Shown here: positions 24,157-35,224 of the stretch, piece by piece
Layout of the letters: the number at the start of each line of letters is the position of its first letter
Numbering within the stretch: position 1 is the first letter of the stretch
From: Hydractinia symbiolongicarpus
Lineage: Eukaryota > Cnidaria > Hydrozoa > Anthoathecata > Hydractiniidae
Assembly (NCBI RefSeq): GCF_029227915.1
Contig: NC_079877.1
Coordinates: 21,479,851-21,543,850, forward strand
Direction: 5' to 3'
DNA: 64,000 nt
Made by a program: the position numbers and the translations under genes
The notes under the pieces: generated by a model
Seen by the model: only the letters and a program-made list of their open reading frames with translations
Databases searched by the model: none
What the model was told of the DNA's origin: nothing

Positions 24157-24363
24157 TTAACAACCTGGTTTAGAGAACACTTTTCTAAGAAGAGACCCAG
24201 CCTGTAATAAAACTGTTTCTAAATATGGTAATACGACCGATACCTTCTTCTTAGGCACATCAATACGTAAAGGTATAGCATGTGGTCTTTGTGCCTTATG
24301 AAATCTGAAACAATAGTAAAACATTGAAATAATAAGGAAAAGACTAATCCATATTTGTAACAC
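24157..24363 (-). other. Exon-like minus-strand segment, unassigned
   Basis: An acceptor-like TTTCAG precedes a frame reading FHKAQRPHAIPLRIDVPKKK, followed by a GT that could be a donor at about 24242. The hydrophobic stretch before it (WISLFLIISMFYYCF) is probably intron translated by chance. I do not recognise the protein. Its phase does not match the first known exon of the membrane-protein gene downstream. Confidence 0.2.
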
Positions 24364-24539
24364 TTTGGAATAAAGCTAGTAAAATTCGTGTAAACACCAC
24401 AGTTTCAAAAAAAAAAAAAAAAAGAATGGTGACAAACTTATTATTTTCTCTACTAATTTTTACATTTAAAAAAGAAAAAGAGTTATCTTTTTCTTTTTCA
24501 AAAGTAAAGTTAATATTCAAATGCTTTGATTCCTATAAT

Positions 24540-24665
24540 CTTTAAAACATACAGGATGGTTTACAGATAAAAAAAACAAACAAAATAATAAAATCAATGT
24601 ACCGTTTATACCATAGAGGTTTAAATGCATTTGGACAATATTCGATCCACATACCTTTATAAAAA
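24540..24665 (-). pseudogene. Small Penelope/LINE reverse transcriptase scrap
   Basis: The minus strand reads WIEYCPNAFKPLWYKRYIDF, which resembles the segment just before the catalytic YVDD box in Penelope-like reverse transcriptases (FKP..YKRYIDD). Only about 35 codons can be followed before the similarity fades. Confidence 0.45.
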
Positions 24666-24879
24666 CAAAGGAAGACATTTGCCAAGGTAGAACCTTTAAT
24701 TACTGACACTGACGTTGATACAATTTACAAGTTGCATCAGATGAAATTGATGAAAGTTTACATGACATCAATAACCTAGCCAGTAGCATAAGTCGACTCT
24801 CCTTAGATGTTAGATGTAACAAGCAGTAACACACAAGACAAAAAGTGGTTTGGTGGTTCCATTAAACTGAAAGCTAAGT

Positions 24880-26870
24880 CGTTTGCAAAGTGTAAGTTCC
24901 CGAACTGTGATACAGGTTAAAATGTGGAGTTTTTATAAAGATGTGGTAAAGAAACTGGTAAATAAAAATCCTATTGGAATAATACAAGATATGGATAGTA
25001 ATTCATTGTCATGTGTTGATTGGGGGGAAATTGAAAGATGGAAGCCAATGACCTGTAAAGAGGTACTTCCTTTCGTAAGTAACATTTGCAAATATAGATG
25101 TTTTGGATGCTAAAATTGATGAATTGGAGAAACAGAAAAAGAACAAGGTTTACGAAAATGTTGAAAACCATGGACAAAAGGCATTGTCGGTGAGATGGTT
25201 TAAGACTGAGAAAATACTGAATAGGAAAATAAAGATAAAAGCCATATTAGTTGCACATTACATTTTCAATGACTACCCAACTTGCTCAAAGAAACGTTTG
25301 CATTTGATACTCACCCTCATTGCTTACAATAATTCGAGATGCAATTCTATTGAATTCAAATTGAAAGAACTGTTTATTTAAACCTCCAAAAGAAGTCAAT
25401 AATGAAAATTCCTTGTGAAAGCTTAAAAAGTGCATTCAAGGTTAGATGGATGCTTCTCGCTGTTGGTATTTGCGGGTAAAAGAAGAGCTTATAAATCTCA
25501 ATGTCTTGGTGGGCAAGAGTGATCCTGCAATATTCTACTGGCACCATGTTCAACAAATATCTGGAGTAATGGCCACACATGTTGATGATTTTTGTTGGGA
25601 AGAAAATAAGAATTTCATTGAAAAATGTTATACAGTACCACCTGAATGTAATGCTTGATAGTTATTACCTTTACACGAGCTTTCCGTAGCGTCAGAACTT
25701 TCATTTTTAATATATATCCATTGTTAAATACATGAACTATTTTTGCATGTCAAAAACAATAGAGTTCATGTCCCACACATGAAATTCAACAATCACATAA
25801 AATTTTTGTGTGGCTTGTTTTTTTATAATTACTGCAGCTGCTAAGGGATTAACACAAGAAAATATTTAAAATTTAATTACCCTTCCTGTATCTATTGTTC
25901 AGCACACGAACATCTTTTATTCACACATGAATTTATTTGTTAAAGTATCTCCGATTTTGTATACGCGTATCCGAATGTTATTGTTCTGCACACAAAAGAA
26001 ATGTTGTATCTTTTGTGTATACATGCAACAAAGTTATAAAGAATCTTTAGTCTTCTCATTTTAATGTGTTCGTTTGCACACGCGCGCCTCTGCACACTCC
26101 TAAAACCGAATTGGGCTCTTGCAATTTTAATTTCTTTACGTGATTTGCAACAAGAATTAATAATCTTACTACGTACACTACATAGTGAGATTATTTTTTT
26201 GCTAAAATTGTTATTCTTTAAGTGAAAAACAAGATTGATTGTTATTGTCGTAACACCCTCCTTCATTATCATTATTTGTTATGGTAAAAATAGGCTAGTT
26301 AAAATGTATATTCTTTTGATTAAAATAGTCGATACCATATAGGAAAAATGACATAAAAGCAAGGCAGAATAAGCTTGTCATAACATCCTCCTTTGTTATG
26401 ATTTTTAAATAACTTCAATGCTGCGAAAGACTTAAAATAATAATAACCCTAACGATAAGAAAAAACAGTTGCAAGAAAACCAAGTAAAAAGAGTGTTAAT
26501 ATTATCCCTGAATATTATAGTTGATATTTTATGATTGTTAGCACATTAAAACAATAACATGCATGTCTTAAATTTGAACCAAAGTTTTTCGTATATATTA
26601 TTGTTTACACACGCAATTATGGATAACAATAAAAACATGCAAAATACATGTGATAACAATAGACACATGAAGTTCTTTTATGTAAACATGACTTCATTCT
26701 GCGATATCCTGAAATGCGTGTACATGTAACATTACATTCAGGTGGTACTGTACAACCTTTATGGAAAGTGTTTCTTGTGGGATCTGAGTGTTCAACTATC
26801 GTACGTTATCTTGGGTTGAGCTGCAGCCAACAAAGTGATTTTGATAAATTTCAACTGTTATAACATATTT
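24880..26870 (+). pseudogene. Copia-like reverse transcriptase fragment, split by a MITE
   Basis: The frame at 25103-25380 reads DELEKQKKNKVYENVENHGQ and ALSVRWFKTEKI, the start of copia reverse transcriptase. Next comes PTCSKKRLHLILTLIAY, then a shifted frame from about 25440 with DASRCWYLRVKEEL and the catalytic box THVDDF (about 25580). After the 1118-bp insertion, similarity resumes near 26765 with FLVGSECSTIVRYLGL, the RT block that follows YVDD. Stops and shifts make it inactive. It belongs to the same copia-like family found elsewhere in the window. Confidence 0.8.
25633..26750. mobile_element. 1118-bp TA-flanked MITE
   Basis: CAGTACCACCTGAATGTAAT at 25633 is the inverse of the right end finishing at 26750, and both sides are flanked by TA (25631-25632 and 26751-26752). 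The TA duplication and CAG start point to the Tc1/mariner-pogo superfamily. No transposase frame is present; the only long frame is a chance minus-strand one. The host copia-like reverse transcriptase reads on at either side, confirming insertion. Confidence 0.85.
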
Positions 26871-27130
26871 TAAAAAAATTTATATTGCATATAGTGTCAG
26901 CCACCAAATCTGCTCACACTTATAAAGATGAGTTTGCAGTCAGGAAATACATTCATTTATTCAACATTTCTCTGTTACAAAATTGATTAGGGGTATTTTT
27001 GTTGGTGGAAAAAAGTCTAATAATATAATGTTCTTGTTTAGTACTACTACTAGCATTACTACTCACTTATTTAGTATTGCAGATTAAAATTATAATGGCA
27101 GCTAAAAGCTAAATGAGATGTGAACCTATG

Positions 27131-27230
27131 TATGTATATATATACACATGTATATATATACACATGTATATATATACACATGTATATATATACACATGTA
27201 TATATATACACATGTATATATATACACATT
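27131..27230. repeat. 16-bp minisatellite (CACATGTATATATATA)n
   Basis: About six copies of a 16-bp, largely self-complementary unit. Because the unit is nearly palindromic, it leaves long open frames on both strands (IYTHVYIYTC repeats) that are artefacts. Confidence 0.95.
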
Positions 27231-27447
27231 TATTCCATGTTGCACACGAACCACGATAGCCCACAATGCGTATTTTTTAACAACCGTGTACTTTACGATC
27301 ATTTTTCGTGGACTACACAAACAAAAATTAAACACTACACCATCGCGTCCACGATAGATCACTTTCATTGTGGAACAACAAAGACTATTAGTTTATCAAT
27401 TAAATTAAAACCAACAGCAAAAAAATAAATTAACATTGGTTGTTTCA

Positions 27448-27632
27448 CAGGGTTCCCACTCATTTTGCAAGTAACTTTTTTACGATATTTAGGAGAATTT
27501 TGGAGGATTTTAGCTGTTTTTTAGGAGATTTTTTCAATAATCAGGAAAAAGACATACAAAAATTTAGGAGATTTTAGGAGAATTTTATTTTTTAAAGATT
27601 TTTTAGGATTTTTAGGAGGCGTGGGAACCCTG
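27448..27632. mobile_element. 185-bp MITE, CAGGG...CCCTG ends, TTTCA duplication
   Basis: CAGGGTTCCCAC at the left is mirrored by GTGGGAACCCTG at the right, with TTTCA on both sides (27443-27447 and 27633-27637). The inside is rich in TTTAGGAGAATTTT-like repeats. The ends and the 5-bp duplication match the element at 19639, although the interiors differ. Confidence 0.85.
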
Positions 27633-28129
27633 TTTCAATTCTTTGTCATAAGGCTAGTTATTTTATCGTTTTTAATCCTTCGTGAATTAAGCGGCATCAA
27701 AAAGGTATTAGACAACTCTAACTTAATTAGTTGTTGTATATACAGGCAGTCAATAGTAGCTCATGGTCGGTTGGCAAAATAAAAATAATTTTATCGAGAA
27801 TTTATGGTCGGAACAACAAGAAAAAAAAGAAAAAAGAAAAATGGAGGAGGGTGTTACGACAAGCATATTTTTCTATGTATTTTTTTAAAAAAATTTTTGT
27901 CTTCTTTTATTGTTTTTTGCGTTAATAATCATAACAAAGGAGGGTGTTCCAAGAATAATAATATATATAACTATTTTAGCGAAAGAAGCTAATTTAATTA
28001 CATTAAATTAAATTAAATTACGGAAAGTCAAACAGCCGCTTATAATGATATATAAAAAATCTTATGTTCGATGAATCATAAAAATTATTACCTAAAAGAA
28101 TATTTCATTATTAATTAGTTTTAACGGAC

Positions 28130-30655
28130 ATGGTGGTTTGCAACACATCATTCAGTAAGAGACAGAGTAGGCTGATAACATATGAGTCAGGTGGTTGTAA
28201 GACACAGATAGATTACTTCCTGGTTAGAAAGTCAGACAAGAAAGTGGTGAAGGACGTGAAAGTTATATCGGGGGAAGAGTGTGTTTCCCAGCATAGGTTG
28301 CTGGTTTGTGATATTATCTTGAAGAGTGTTAAAGAAGCCAAGGGAAAGTACAGGCCCCGTCGAAAAGTCTGGAAGCTGAAGGAAGAGATTGTAGCAAGAC
28401 AATTTAGTGCAAAAGTTCAGCAGTTAGCCTACAATAGTCAATGTGATAGTGACAATGTTGAAAGTACTTGGACTACTTTGAAGAATTGTCTTCTAGAAGC
28501 TTCTGATGATACCTGTGGGTGGACGAAAGGACCAGCTAGACATAGACAGACCTGGTGTTGGAATAATGAGGTTGACTAGTGTATAAAGGAAAAGAGGAGA
28601 CTTTGAAAAGAGTGGAAGTCAGGTGGTAGTAAAAATAATTACTTAGAAGCTAAGCGTCGCGCTCGTACAGCAGTGTATAAGGCAAAATCAGAAGCAGAGA
28701 GAAACAGATTTGCAGATGTGTTAAGAAGGGAAGACCAGCGCAATGAGGTATTCAAGATAGCAAAGCAAATGAAGAAGACTAATCAAGATATTGTAGGTGA
28801 GAAGTGTATACGTAATGATGAAGGTGTTTTGGCTAGCACAGAGGAGGAGAAAAGGGTAGCTTGGAAGAATCATTATCAGAGGTTGCTTAACACTGAGTTT
28901 GATTGGGACGAGGATAATTTGTCTTATGATGATGTCGTAGAAGGGCCAGCTATGCAGATCAAGACAGAATGGGTAGTGGAGGCTACTAGGAAATTGAAGA
29001 TTGGCAAGGCTGCAGGAGTATCAGGTATTGTTGCAGAGATGGTAAAAGCATCTGGATATATCAGAGTTGAGCTTATTACAAGTCTTGCTAACCAGATTAT
29101 AAAGGATGGTGCTATTCCGAGTGAGTGGCAGTCAAGTGTAATAGTGAATTGTTTCAAGGGAAAGGGTGATGCATTAGAAAGGGGTAACTATTGAGGTTTG
29201 AAGTTGGTTGATCAAGTAATGAAAGTTATTGAAAGAGTGATTGATAAGTTACTTAGAGAAAGAATTGATATAGATAAGATGCAATTTGGTTTTGTTCCAG
29301 GGCGTGGCACTACAGATGCAATATTTTTACTCAGACAGCTTCAGGAAAAGTATTTAGGAAAGAGAAAGAATCTCTATTTTGCCTTTGTAGATTTAGAGAA
29401 AGCTTTTGATAGAGTGCCACGTAAAGTTATTTGGTGGGCTATGAGAAAATTAGGTGTGGATGAGTGGCTAGTTACGATGGTACAGTCTATGTACAGCAAT
29501 GCTAGAAGTCGTGTCAGGATTAACGATTCACTTAGTGATGAATTTAGTGTAAATGTTGGTGTACATCAGGGTTCTGTACTTAGTCCTTTGTTGTTTATTC
29601 TAGTCTTAGAAGCACTGTCGATGGAGTTCAGAACAGGTTGTCCATGGGAGTTATTGTATGCAGATGATTTGGTTCTCATAGCAGAGTCGATGGAAGAATT
29701 AGTTGAAAAGTTTGAGAAGTGGAAGAAAGGACTAGAAGAGAAAGGGCTGAAGGTAAACACAGCAAAGTCTAAAGTCATGATAAGTAGCGTTGCAGCCAAG
29801 TGTGACCTTGTAGTTGGAAAGTGGCCTTGTGGAGTTTGCAGGAAAAGTGTTGGTAGTAACTCAATTTTTTGTCAGACTTGCAAGCATTGGGTACATAAGA
29901 AGTGCAGTAGTATTAGTGGAAGGTTAAGAGCTGACATACAGTTTGTATGCAAGCGTTGCAAAGGTGAGATTATAGAGAATGAAGTATTTCCAGCTTTAAT
30001 GATGTACAACAGTGGCTCGTTAGAGATAGTTAAGAACTTCTGTTACTTAGGTGATATGTTGGGCAGTGAAGGGGGTGTTGGAAGAAGTGTTACTTGCAGG
30101 ATAGGTTCTGCTTGGAAAAAGTTTAGAGAGTTACTTCCTTTATTGACAAGCAGAGTCCTGTCAATTGAGGTAAAAGGTAGGTTGTATGAGGCCTGTGTAA
30201 GAAGTGTTATGTTGTACGGTAGTGAGACATGGGCAGTGAAGCAGGAAGATCTTGACCGTTTAGAAAGGAATGATATGAGAATGGTTAGGTGGATGTGTAA
30301 TGCCAGTCTGAGAGACAGAAAGAGTTCAGATGAGCTAAGAAGCAGGCTAAGTCTCCGTAGAATTAAAGATGTTATCCAGATAAGAAGATTGAATTGGCTG
30401 GGGCACTTGGAAAGAATGGAGGAGGATAATTGGGTAAGAAAGTGTAGAGACTTGATAGTTCCTGGGGCAAAGCCCAGAGGCAGACCGAGAAAGACTTGGC
30501 AGGAGGTTATAAGGACAGACTTGATAGAGAGGAAGTTGAGTTTAGATCTAACACAGTCTAGATCAGATTGGAAGAGGGTCATTAATATACCCCGTCCAAC
30601 CCATGCTAGCATGGAACACGGACGTTAAGCCGAGAATGATGCTGATGATGACTTT
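28130..30655 (+). pseudogene. 5'-truncated LINE with an internal PHD-type zinc finger
   Basis: One continuous frame from 28130 to 30628 is interrupted by only three stops (28577-28579, 28604-28606 and 29192-29194), with no frameshift. The first part is the C-terminal half of an apurinic-type endonuclease (LITYESGGCKTQIDYFLVRK, SQHRLLVCD). Reverse transcriptase follows with FGFVPGRGTTDAIF, AFVDLEKAFDRVPR, HQGSVLSPLLF and the catalytic YADD (about 29655). Between the RT and the C-terminal region lies a C4HC3 zinc-binding segment (CGVC, FCQTC, WVHKKC, FVCKRC; about 29830-29965). A C-terminal block with RGRPRKTW ends the protein. The 3' end (CATGGAACACGGACGTTAAG, then a GATGATGCTGATGATGA run) is typical of RTE-like LINEs with GATGA tails. 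Its clade is uncertain. Confidence 0.85.
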
Positions 30656-31339
30656 TAGTTATTTATAAGCTTAAATAATGCTGTCTTTCTTCTAAATTCT
30701 CCAAAAGGTGACCTTACAAAGATTAAAATATTGCTTCATTTTTTTATAAAATCATTAAAATGAAGCTCGCAAAGCCTTAATATAGCGTAATAAGGACTTA
30801 TTCTGCTGCTTTTCATTACTATTTCAGAAACATTTGGGAACAAGGCAAAAAAGACATCGTAAAGTAAAGTTGCATGCCGTGTCAAAATATTTACAGGAAG
30901 ATCAATCTTCAAAACTAAAACAAATGGATCACTTTAATTATCAGATTCCTTGAAATATTTAGCTAACTCCTCGATTTGGTCAACACCGTATGAAGCATTG
31001 CCTGACCGGTTTTTTGGATCAATCCATCGCATGCATCAACAGGGTTTTCAAAATTGTCAAATTTGTTTTGGAATAATGTTCTTAGTAAGTCGGCTAAGGC
31101 ATTTTTTTTTCTTTTCAAACGAGACCTCTATCGCTCTTTCGTCTGCTTCAGTCATTCCTGGTTCGTGTGCACTACGCTTGTTACACAAATACAATGTTAG
31201 CAAACCTTTTAATAGTACTGTAACTGCAAAGGAAATTAAACACATTCACTTTTCCTGTCAGAGACAGACAAACACACTCTTCATATATTATATCAAATAA
31301 GCAAAAAACTTTGCTTATATATATAAGTTTAAATAAGGA

Positions 31340-31460
31340 TTTCATGCGAAGTCACTTAGGCCGCCATCAAAAATATGTTATGTTTGCGTCCTCCAACGAC
31401 TTACTCTTGGTAATAAAAACCCGAGTTGGTAAGTCAGAAAAAACCTGGAAAAATATTTTG
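31340..31460. repeat. Left arm of a divergent inverted repeat flanking the copia-like element
   Basis: GCCATCAAAAATATGTTATG followed by TTTGCGTC and a GAC/GAGT-rich stretch is found in inverted orientation at about 36320-36400. The copia-like LTR element lies between the two. This suggests it inserted into an older palindromic repeat, or that two opposite copies of a repeat flank it. Confidence 0.6.
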
Positions 31461-31648
31461 CGACATTTTGCGACAAACTTTTTTTGCGAGAACTAATTTT
31501 CACAAAATTGACAAAAACTCACAAAAATTAAATTCCATGAAAATTTATTCCTTTAGGGGACTCCTGTGGCTACTGAAACTTTACAGGGCGGCAAAAAAAG
31601 GGTCTGCAAACGATGTCAAGTGGCGTTATACTGTTTTTCAGCCCTGTG

Positions 31649-31758
31649 TGTAAAATTGATAATAACCATAGATAGTGAAACGATGTACACGTACACCCAC
31701 CAGTTATAATGCTACACTATAAAGAAACAAATAATAAACATAATGATCAACACTAACA
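31649..31758 (-). repeat. 3' LTR of the copia-like element
   Basis: 110 bp, TG...CA ends on the minus strand, matching 36177-36287 with a few differences (for example an added GATA near the end). The CTGTG duplication lies just outside. Confidence 0.9.
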
Positions 31759-31890
31759 CACGCCTTCCTTTTTTCTTGTAGTTCGTAGAACGCCCATAAT
31801 GTTTGAAATGTCTGCAACAAAAGGAGGTACACAACCTGTGTGCACAATGAAATAAAATGAAACACTTTGATAATAGTCAATTTCAAAATG

Positions 31891-32424
31891 TCACACATCA
31901 AGTTTTCCAATCGACAGAATATCTTGTAAACTCTGACAACTAGCACCATGTTTTGTCAGACAATCAGCCAATTGTCTTTCGGTGGGTATCCATTCCACTG
32001 TACTGATTTCTTTATGAATTAGCATCTCTTTTATTGCTGCAATATCAATACACAGTCGTTTTTCACTTATTACTTTCGTTGAATATATAAGGGAATGTAG
32101 ATTTTTATTATCAATCTTGGCATTTATTGTAATTTTCTTTACGTCTTTTCTTAGCAATTCCTCCAGCAATTCAGATAGGTACAGTGCATCATCCAACTCA
32201 TCTGATAATGCTAAACTTTCTGCAGCTGTGGTACTCTTCACTAGCCTTTTAATTTTGTTTGATGACCAATTTAGTATACAACAATCATTATTTTCTCCAA
32301 CTAATAAAATGATATGTGCACCTGCACTAGATGTGCACCTGCACCATCTGGCAAATTTGCATGGGAAGACATTCATTTTTGAATATATCAGTTTAAACTG
32401 ATCAGACTTAATTTTCTTTACCAT
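31891..32424 (-). CDS. Copia-like RNase H remnant
   Basis: The minus-strand frame encodes a copia-type RNase H. After SKMNVFPCKFARWCRCTSSA (a slightly damaged start of the domain) come HIILLVGENNDCCILNWSSN, KIKRLVKSTTAAESLALSDE (holding a catalytic E) and TVEWIPTERQLADCLTKHGA, the conserved C-terminal block. About 177 codons are open, so this is the best-kept piece of the element. It lies directly after gag sequence, showing that the protease-integrase-RT part was removed by an internal deletion. Confidence 0.8.
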   Translation of the reverse strand: MVKKIKSDQFKLIYSKMNVFPCKFARWCRCTSSAGAHIILLVGENNDCCILNWSSNKIKRLVKSTTAAESLALSDELDDALYLSELLEELLRKDVKKITINAKIDNKNLHSLIYSTKVISEKRLCIDIAAIKEMLIHKEISTVEWIPTERQLADCLTKHGASCQSLQDILSIGKLDV

Positions 32425-32526
32425 TTTGTTAGCTTCAATGAGATGTCTTACTTATGGACTCTGGTTGATACACATGCTAAAGTGCAAAACATCAAAACTA
32501 ACATCAGGCCTGGTCTGACTGGTCAT

Positions 32527-32788
32527 CTAATTTGCCTTTCTGAGAGCAGTTTTCATTTGATCAAATAACTGCTCTTTCTTTGAGTAATCAACACCTGTTA
32601 ACACCAGTTGTCTCTCCTTGTGAAAAGGTTTTGAAGCATCAAGTAGTTTAAATGCTGAAGAGACTGAAGAAGGCAATTTCATATCTTTTTGCATTATTCG
32701 GTTGTACCTTTTTTCAAATTCCAATACAAAAGTCTCAACTTTCTGGTTAGCTTCACGTATGTATCTATTAAATATGGTATACGAACGT
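32527..32788 (-). pseudogene. Copia-like gag, 3' portion
   Basis: Reading the minus strand from the right-hand edge at about 32788 gives EANQKVETFVLEFEKRYNRI, QKDMKLPSSVSSAFKLLDAS and QLVLTGVDYSKKEQLFDQMK. These are gag-type sequences continuous with the piece at 35875-36141 once the pogo-like insertion is removed. The frame ends at 32527. Confidence 0.75.
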
Positions 32789-33497
32789 TAGTCGAGGCAC
32801 CTGAAAAATACGCAAGGCAGAGGCCTCTTGAAAATACTCTACCATCAAAACTGACAATAGAGATTGTTTCTCTGTGCTCTTTTAACTTCATCAACAACTT
32901 GGAATATAATACAAAGTAGCTAACTATTCAAAACATATATATCGCCCGTTGGTGGGTTATAATTAGACATGTTCTAACATGAAACTGCAAAAGTCGAAAT
33001 CAGGTTTCCCAAACACTCACAAGATTTGCGACGAGAGCATCATTATGTGCGTTCCGCACTTCATTTCACTTTGTTTTGGTTTTCCTGTGGCTAAATTTTA
33101 AATGTCCCCAAAAAGATTAAGCTTAATTCGGGCAGATACCACTATATAAGTTGCGTTTTCTTTAGGTGCCCATATATTTGCTTGATCGCCAAAAAATATG
33201 CAAGGCCTTTATGTAACATAATTTCTTTATTTAAATCATGAATAAAGCGTTAAAGGTTACTGTGATGCTGTGATATTGATTTTAACGTATTTCTTTATTA
33301 TTTGCTAGAATACTATTATAACTATTACCATTGAAAAAAGTTTTAAAGAGCTTTTTTGGTTATATATATATATTGTTGTGTTAGGTGTTATTGGATAATT
33401 TTTGTTGGAATATTGTAAGCAGAGGTAAGTTTTTACATTTTTGTTTTAGCGCTAGTGAGTAATGTTGTACTTTCTTGTCTGTCTCCCTGCTCTTTGT

Positions 33498-33845
33498 GAA
33501 TTGAATGGATAGCAAATAATATATTACACAATTATATTCTTAATTCACTCCAGGTTAACTAACTGAGGTATTATCATTGACTGTCCTTCATCTTTGGCTA
33601 TAGAGGCAATTTTGTAAGCACTTCCTCCTTTTTTGGTTTATTTTCTTTATGAATTGAATGGTTAGCAAACAATCTGTACAGAAAATTTTATTTTTGATTG
33701 ATTTTAGGCTACAAAACTGAGCGATTATCCTCCACACTGTCTGTAACCCTTGGTTATAGAAGCAATTTTGTAAGCATTTTCTCAACTTTTTTATCTTTCT
33801 TCTTCATGAATTAAATGATTGGCAAATAATTTATTTAAACGATTC
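33498..33845. repeat. Three imperfect ~155-bp tandem repeats
   Basis: GAATTGAATGGATAGCAAAT-like blocks start at 33498, 33651 and 33808, and TATAGARGCAATTTTGTAAGCA occurs in the first two intervals. They lie just upstream of the transposase start, inside the pogo-like element, and might act as transposase-binding or promoter repeats. Confidence 0.75.
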
Positions 33846-33875
33846 TCTTTAGAGCTTTAACCTTATCTCTCAGTC

Positions 33876-35224
33876 ATGTCTAAACGCAAATTGCAGAAGA
33901 AAAAAAGCTAGGAGAGAAAAATCGTGGAATAAGGCTGACATGGAAGAAGCAGTAACGGAAATATCAGCAGGAAGCCAAATACAACCAACTTCCAAAAAAT
34001 ATGGTATGTCAGAGGTGGTTTTACGACAAAGAATAAAGAAGAAAGCTGAGGGGAAAGTACTTGTGGGATCAGGACGAAAGAATACACTGAGCCCAACAGA
34101 GGAAAGCGATTAGCAAAATGTATTGCATCGCTATGCAATCTTGGTTTTAGCCCTTCCAGTAGCCAAATAAAAGATTTTGTAAAGGACTATGTAAAGCTAC
34201 ATCGTATGACAACTCCCTTCAAAAACGATCGCCCTGGAAAGAATTGGCTAAGTCAATTCATGAAAAGGAACAATCTCAGCAAAAAAAAGCCAACATGATT
34301 TGTGCTGCACGTAAATCTGTGACCAGCAACCCTTTCATTATTTATGATTTTTATGATACAATAGAAAAATTGTTCAATGAAAAGCAATACACCCTGGCAC
34401 AGGTATGGAATTGTGATGAGTGGGGATTCCTAACAGATCCATCAAGAGCGAAGGTCATTGGACCTAAAGGAAAGGTTGCCAACAAGCTGATATGGGGTGA
34501 AGGCCATGAAAACATATCAACATTAGCTGCCTGTAGTGCAGTTATTACTGAAGTTAAAGTTATTACTGAAATGGAGTACCTCGCCAAGTTAAAGAAAATA
34601 GATGAAGAAGCAAAACAAAAAGAGGAGAAACGTCTCAACAGAAAAAGAACTCAGCCATCTGTAGCAGGAAAAAGACCTACAATAAAGAAGAAAATCAAAT
34701 TTGGGAAAGGTAATGGAAATGACAGCAGTATCGAAGAAAGTACAGATGAAGAAGAAGAAAAATCGACAGATTCTGATGATGAAAACAGTAGCAATGAGAG
34801 CAACAATAGTGATGACAGCAGTGAGGATGACGATGAGAGTCAAAAGGAAATGACAGCGGAAGAATCTTTGTTGGACTTATGGAAAAGCTTAAATCCCCTT
34901 GCTGAGGAGAGTGATGTTATACAAAAGTGGTATGGATGCATTTAAGAGACCAAAGGAAAATCCCGCCTTTATGTTGGTAAAGCCATACGACGATTTTTGA
35001 TTGAATGGAATGGCCCCATATCTGCAATGGAAATAGAATGTTTAAAACCACATTCCATTCTCGAGTCTGTTCCTGAGCACCTTGGAAGAGATATAGAAGT
35101 GTTTCCTATACACAATATTATTGGGGGACTGATTGAAATGTTGCCGTTGAAGAATAATCGCTGGAACGTGCCATCGTATCCACAACTAAAAACGAAATTT
35201 GAAGAATATATACTTGAGAGTTGA
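33876..35224 (+). pseudogene. Pogo-like transposase with internal deletion
   Basis: From ATG 33876 the frames give an N-terminal helix-turn-helix region (KSWNKADMEEAVTEISAGSQ, KKYGMSEVVLRQRIKKK), then CENP-B-type DNA-binding sequence (KNDRPGKNWLSQFMKRN in a shifted frame), then WNCDEWGFLTDPSRAKVIGP with the first catalytic aspartate. Right after NISTLAACSA the sequence jumps to VITEVKVITEMEYLAKLKKI, which belongs to the C-terminal region, so the catalytic core with the second and third acidic residues is deleted. An acidic serine-rich stretch (about residues 150-205 of the frame starting 34244) and, after a stop at about 34943, a conserved C-terminal domain (RLYVGKAIRRFLIEWNGPIS...EEYI, to 35224) follow. 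Several single-base shifts occur. It cannot be active. Confidence 0.8.

Noticed and set aside
24157-24363. First exon of the membrane-protein gene
   Set aside because: Its donor phase does not match the acceptor at 13890, and no similarity supports the link.
27120-27428. Open frames on both strands with IYTHVYIYTC repeats
   Set aside because: They are translations of a near-palindromic 16-bp minisatellite, not proteins.
32694-32897. 67-codon minus-strand frame as gag
   Set aside because: Most of it reads through the end of the pogo-like element; the gag continuation is in another frame from about 32788.
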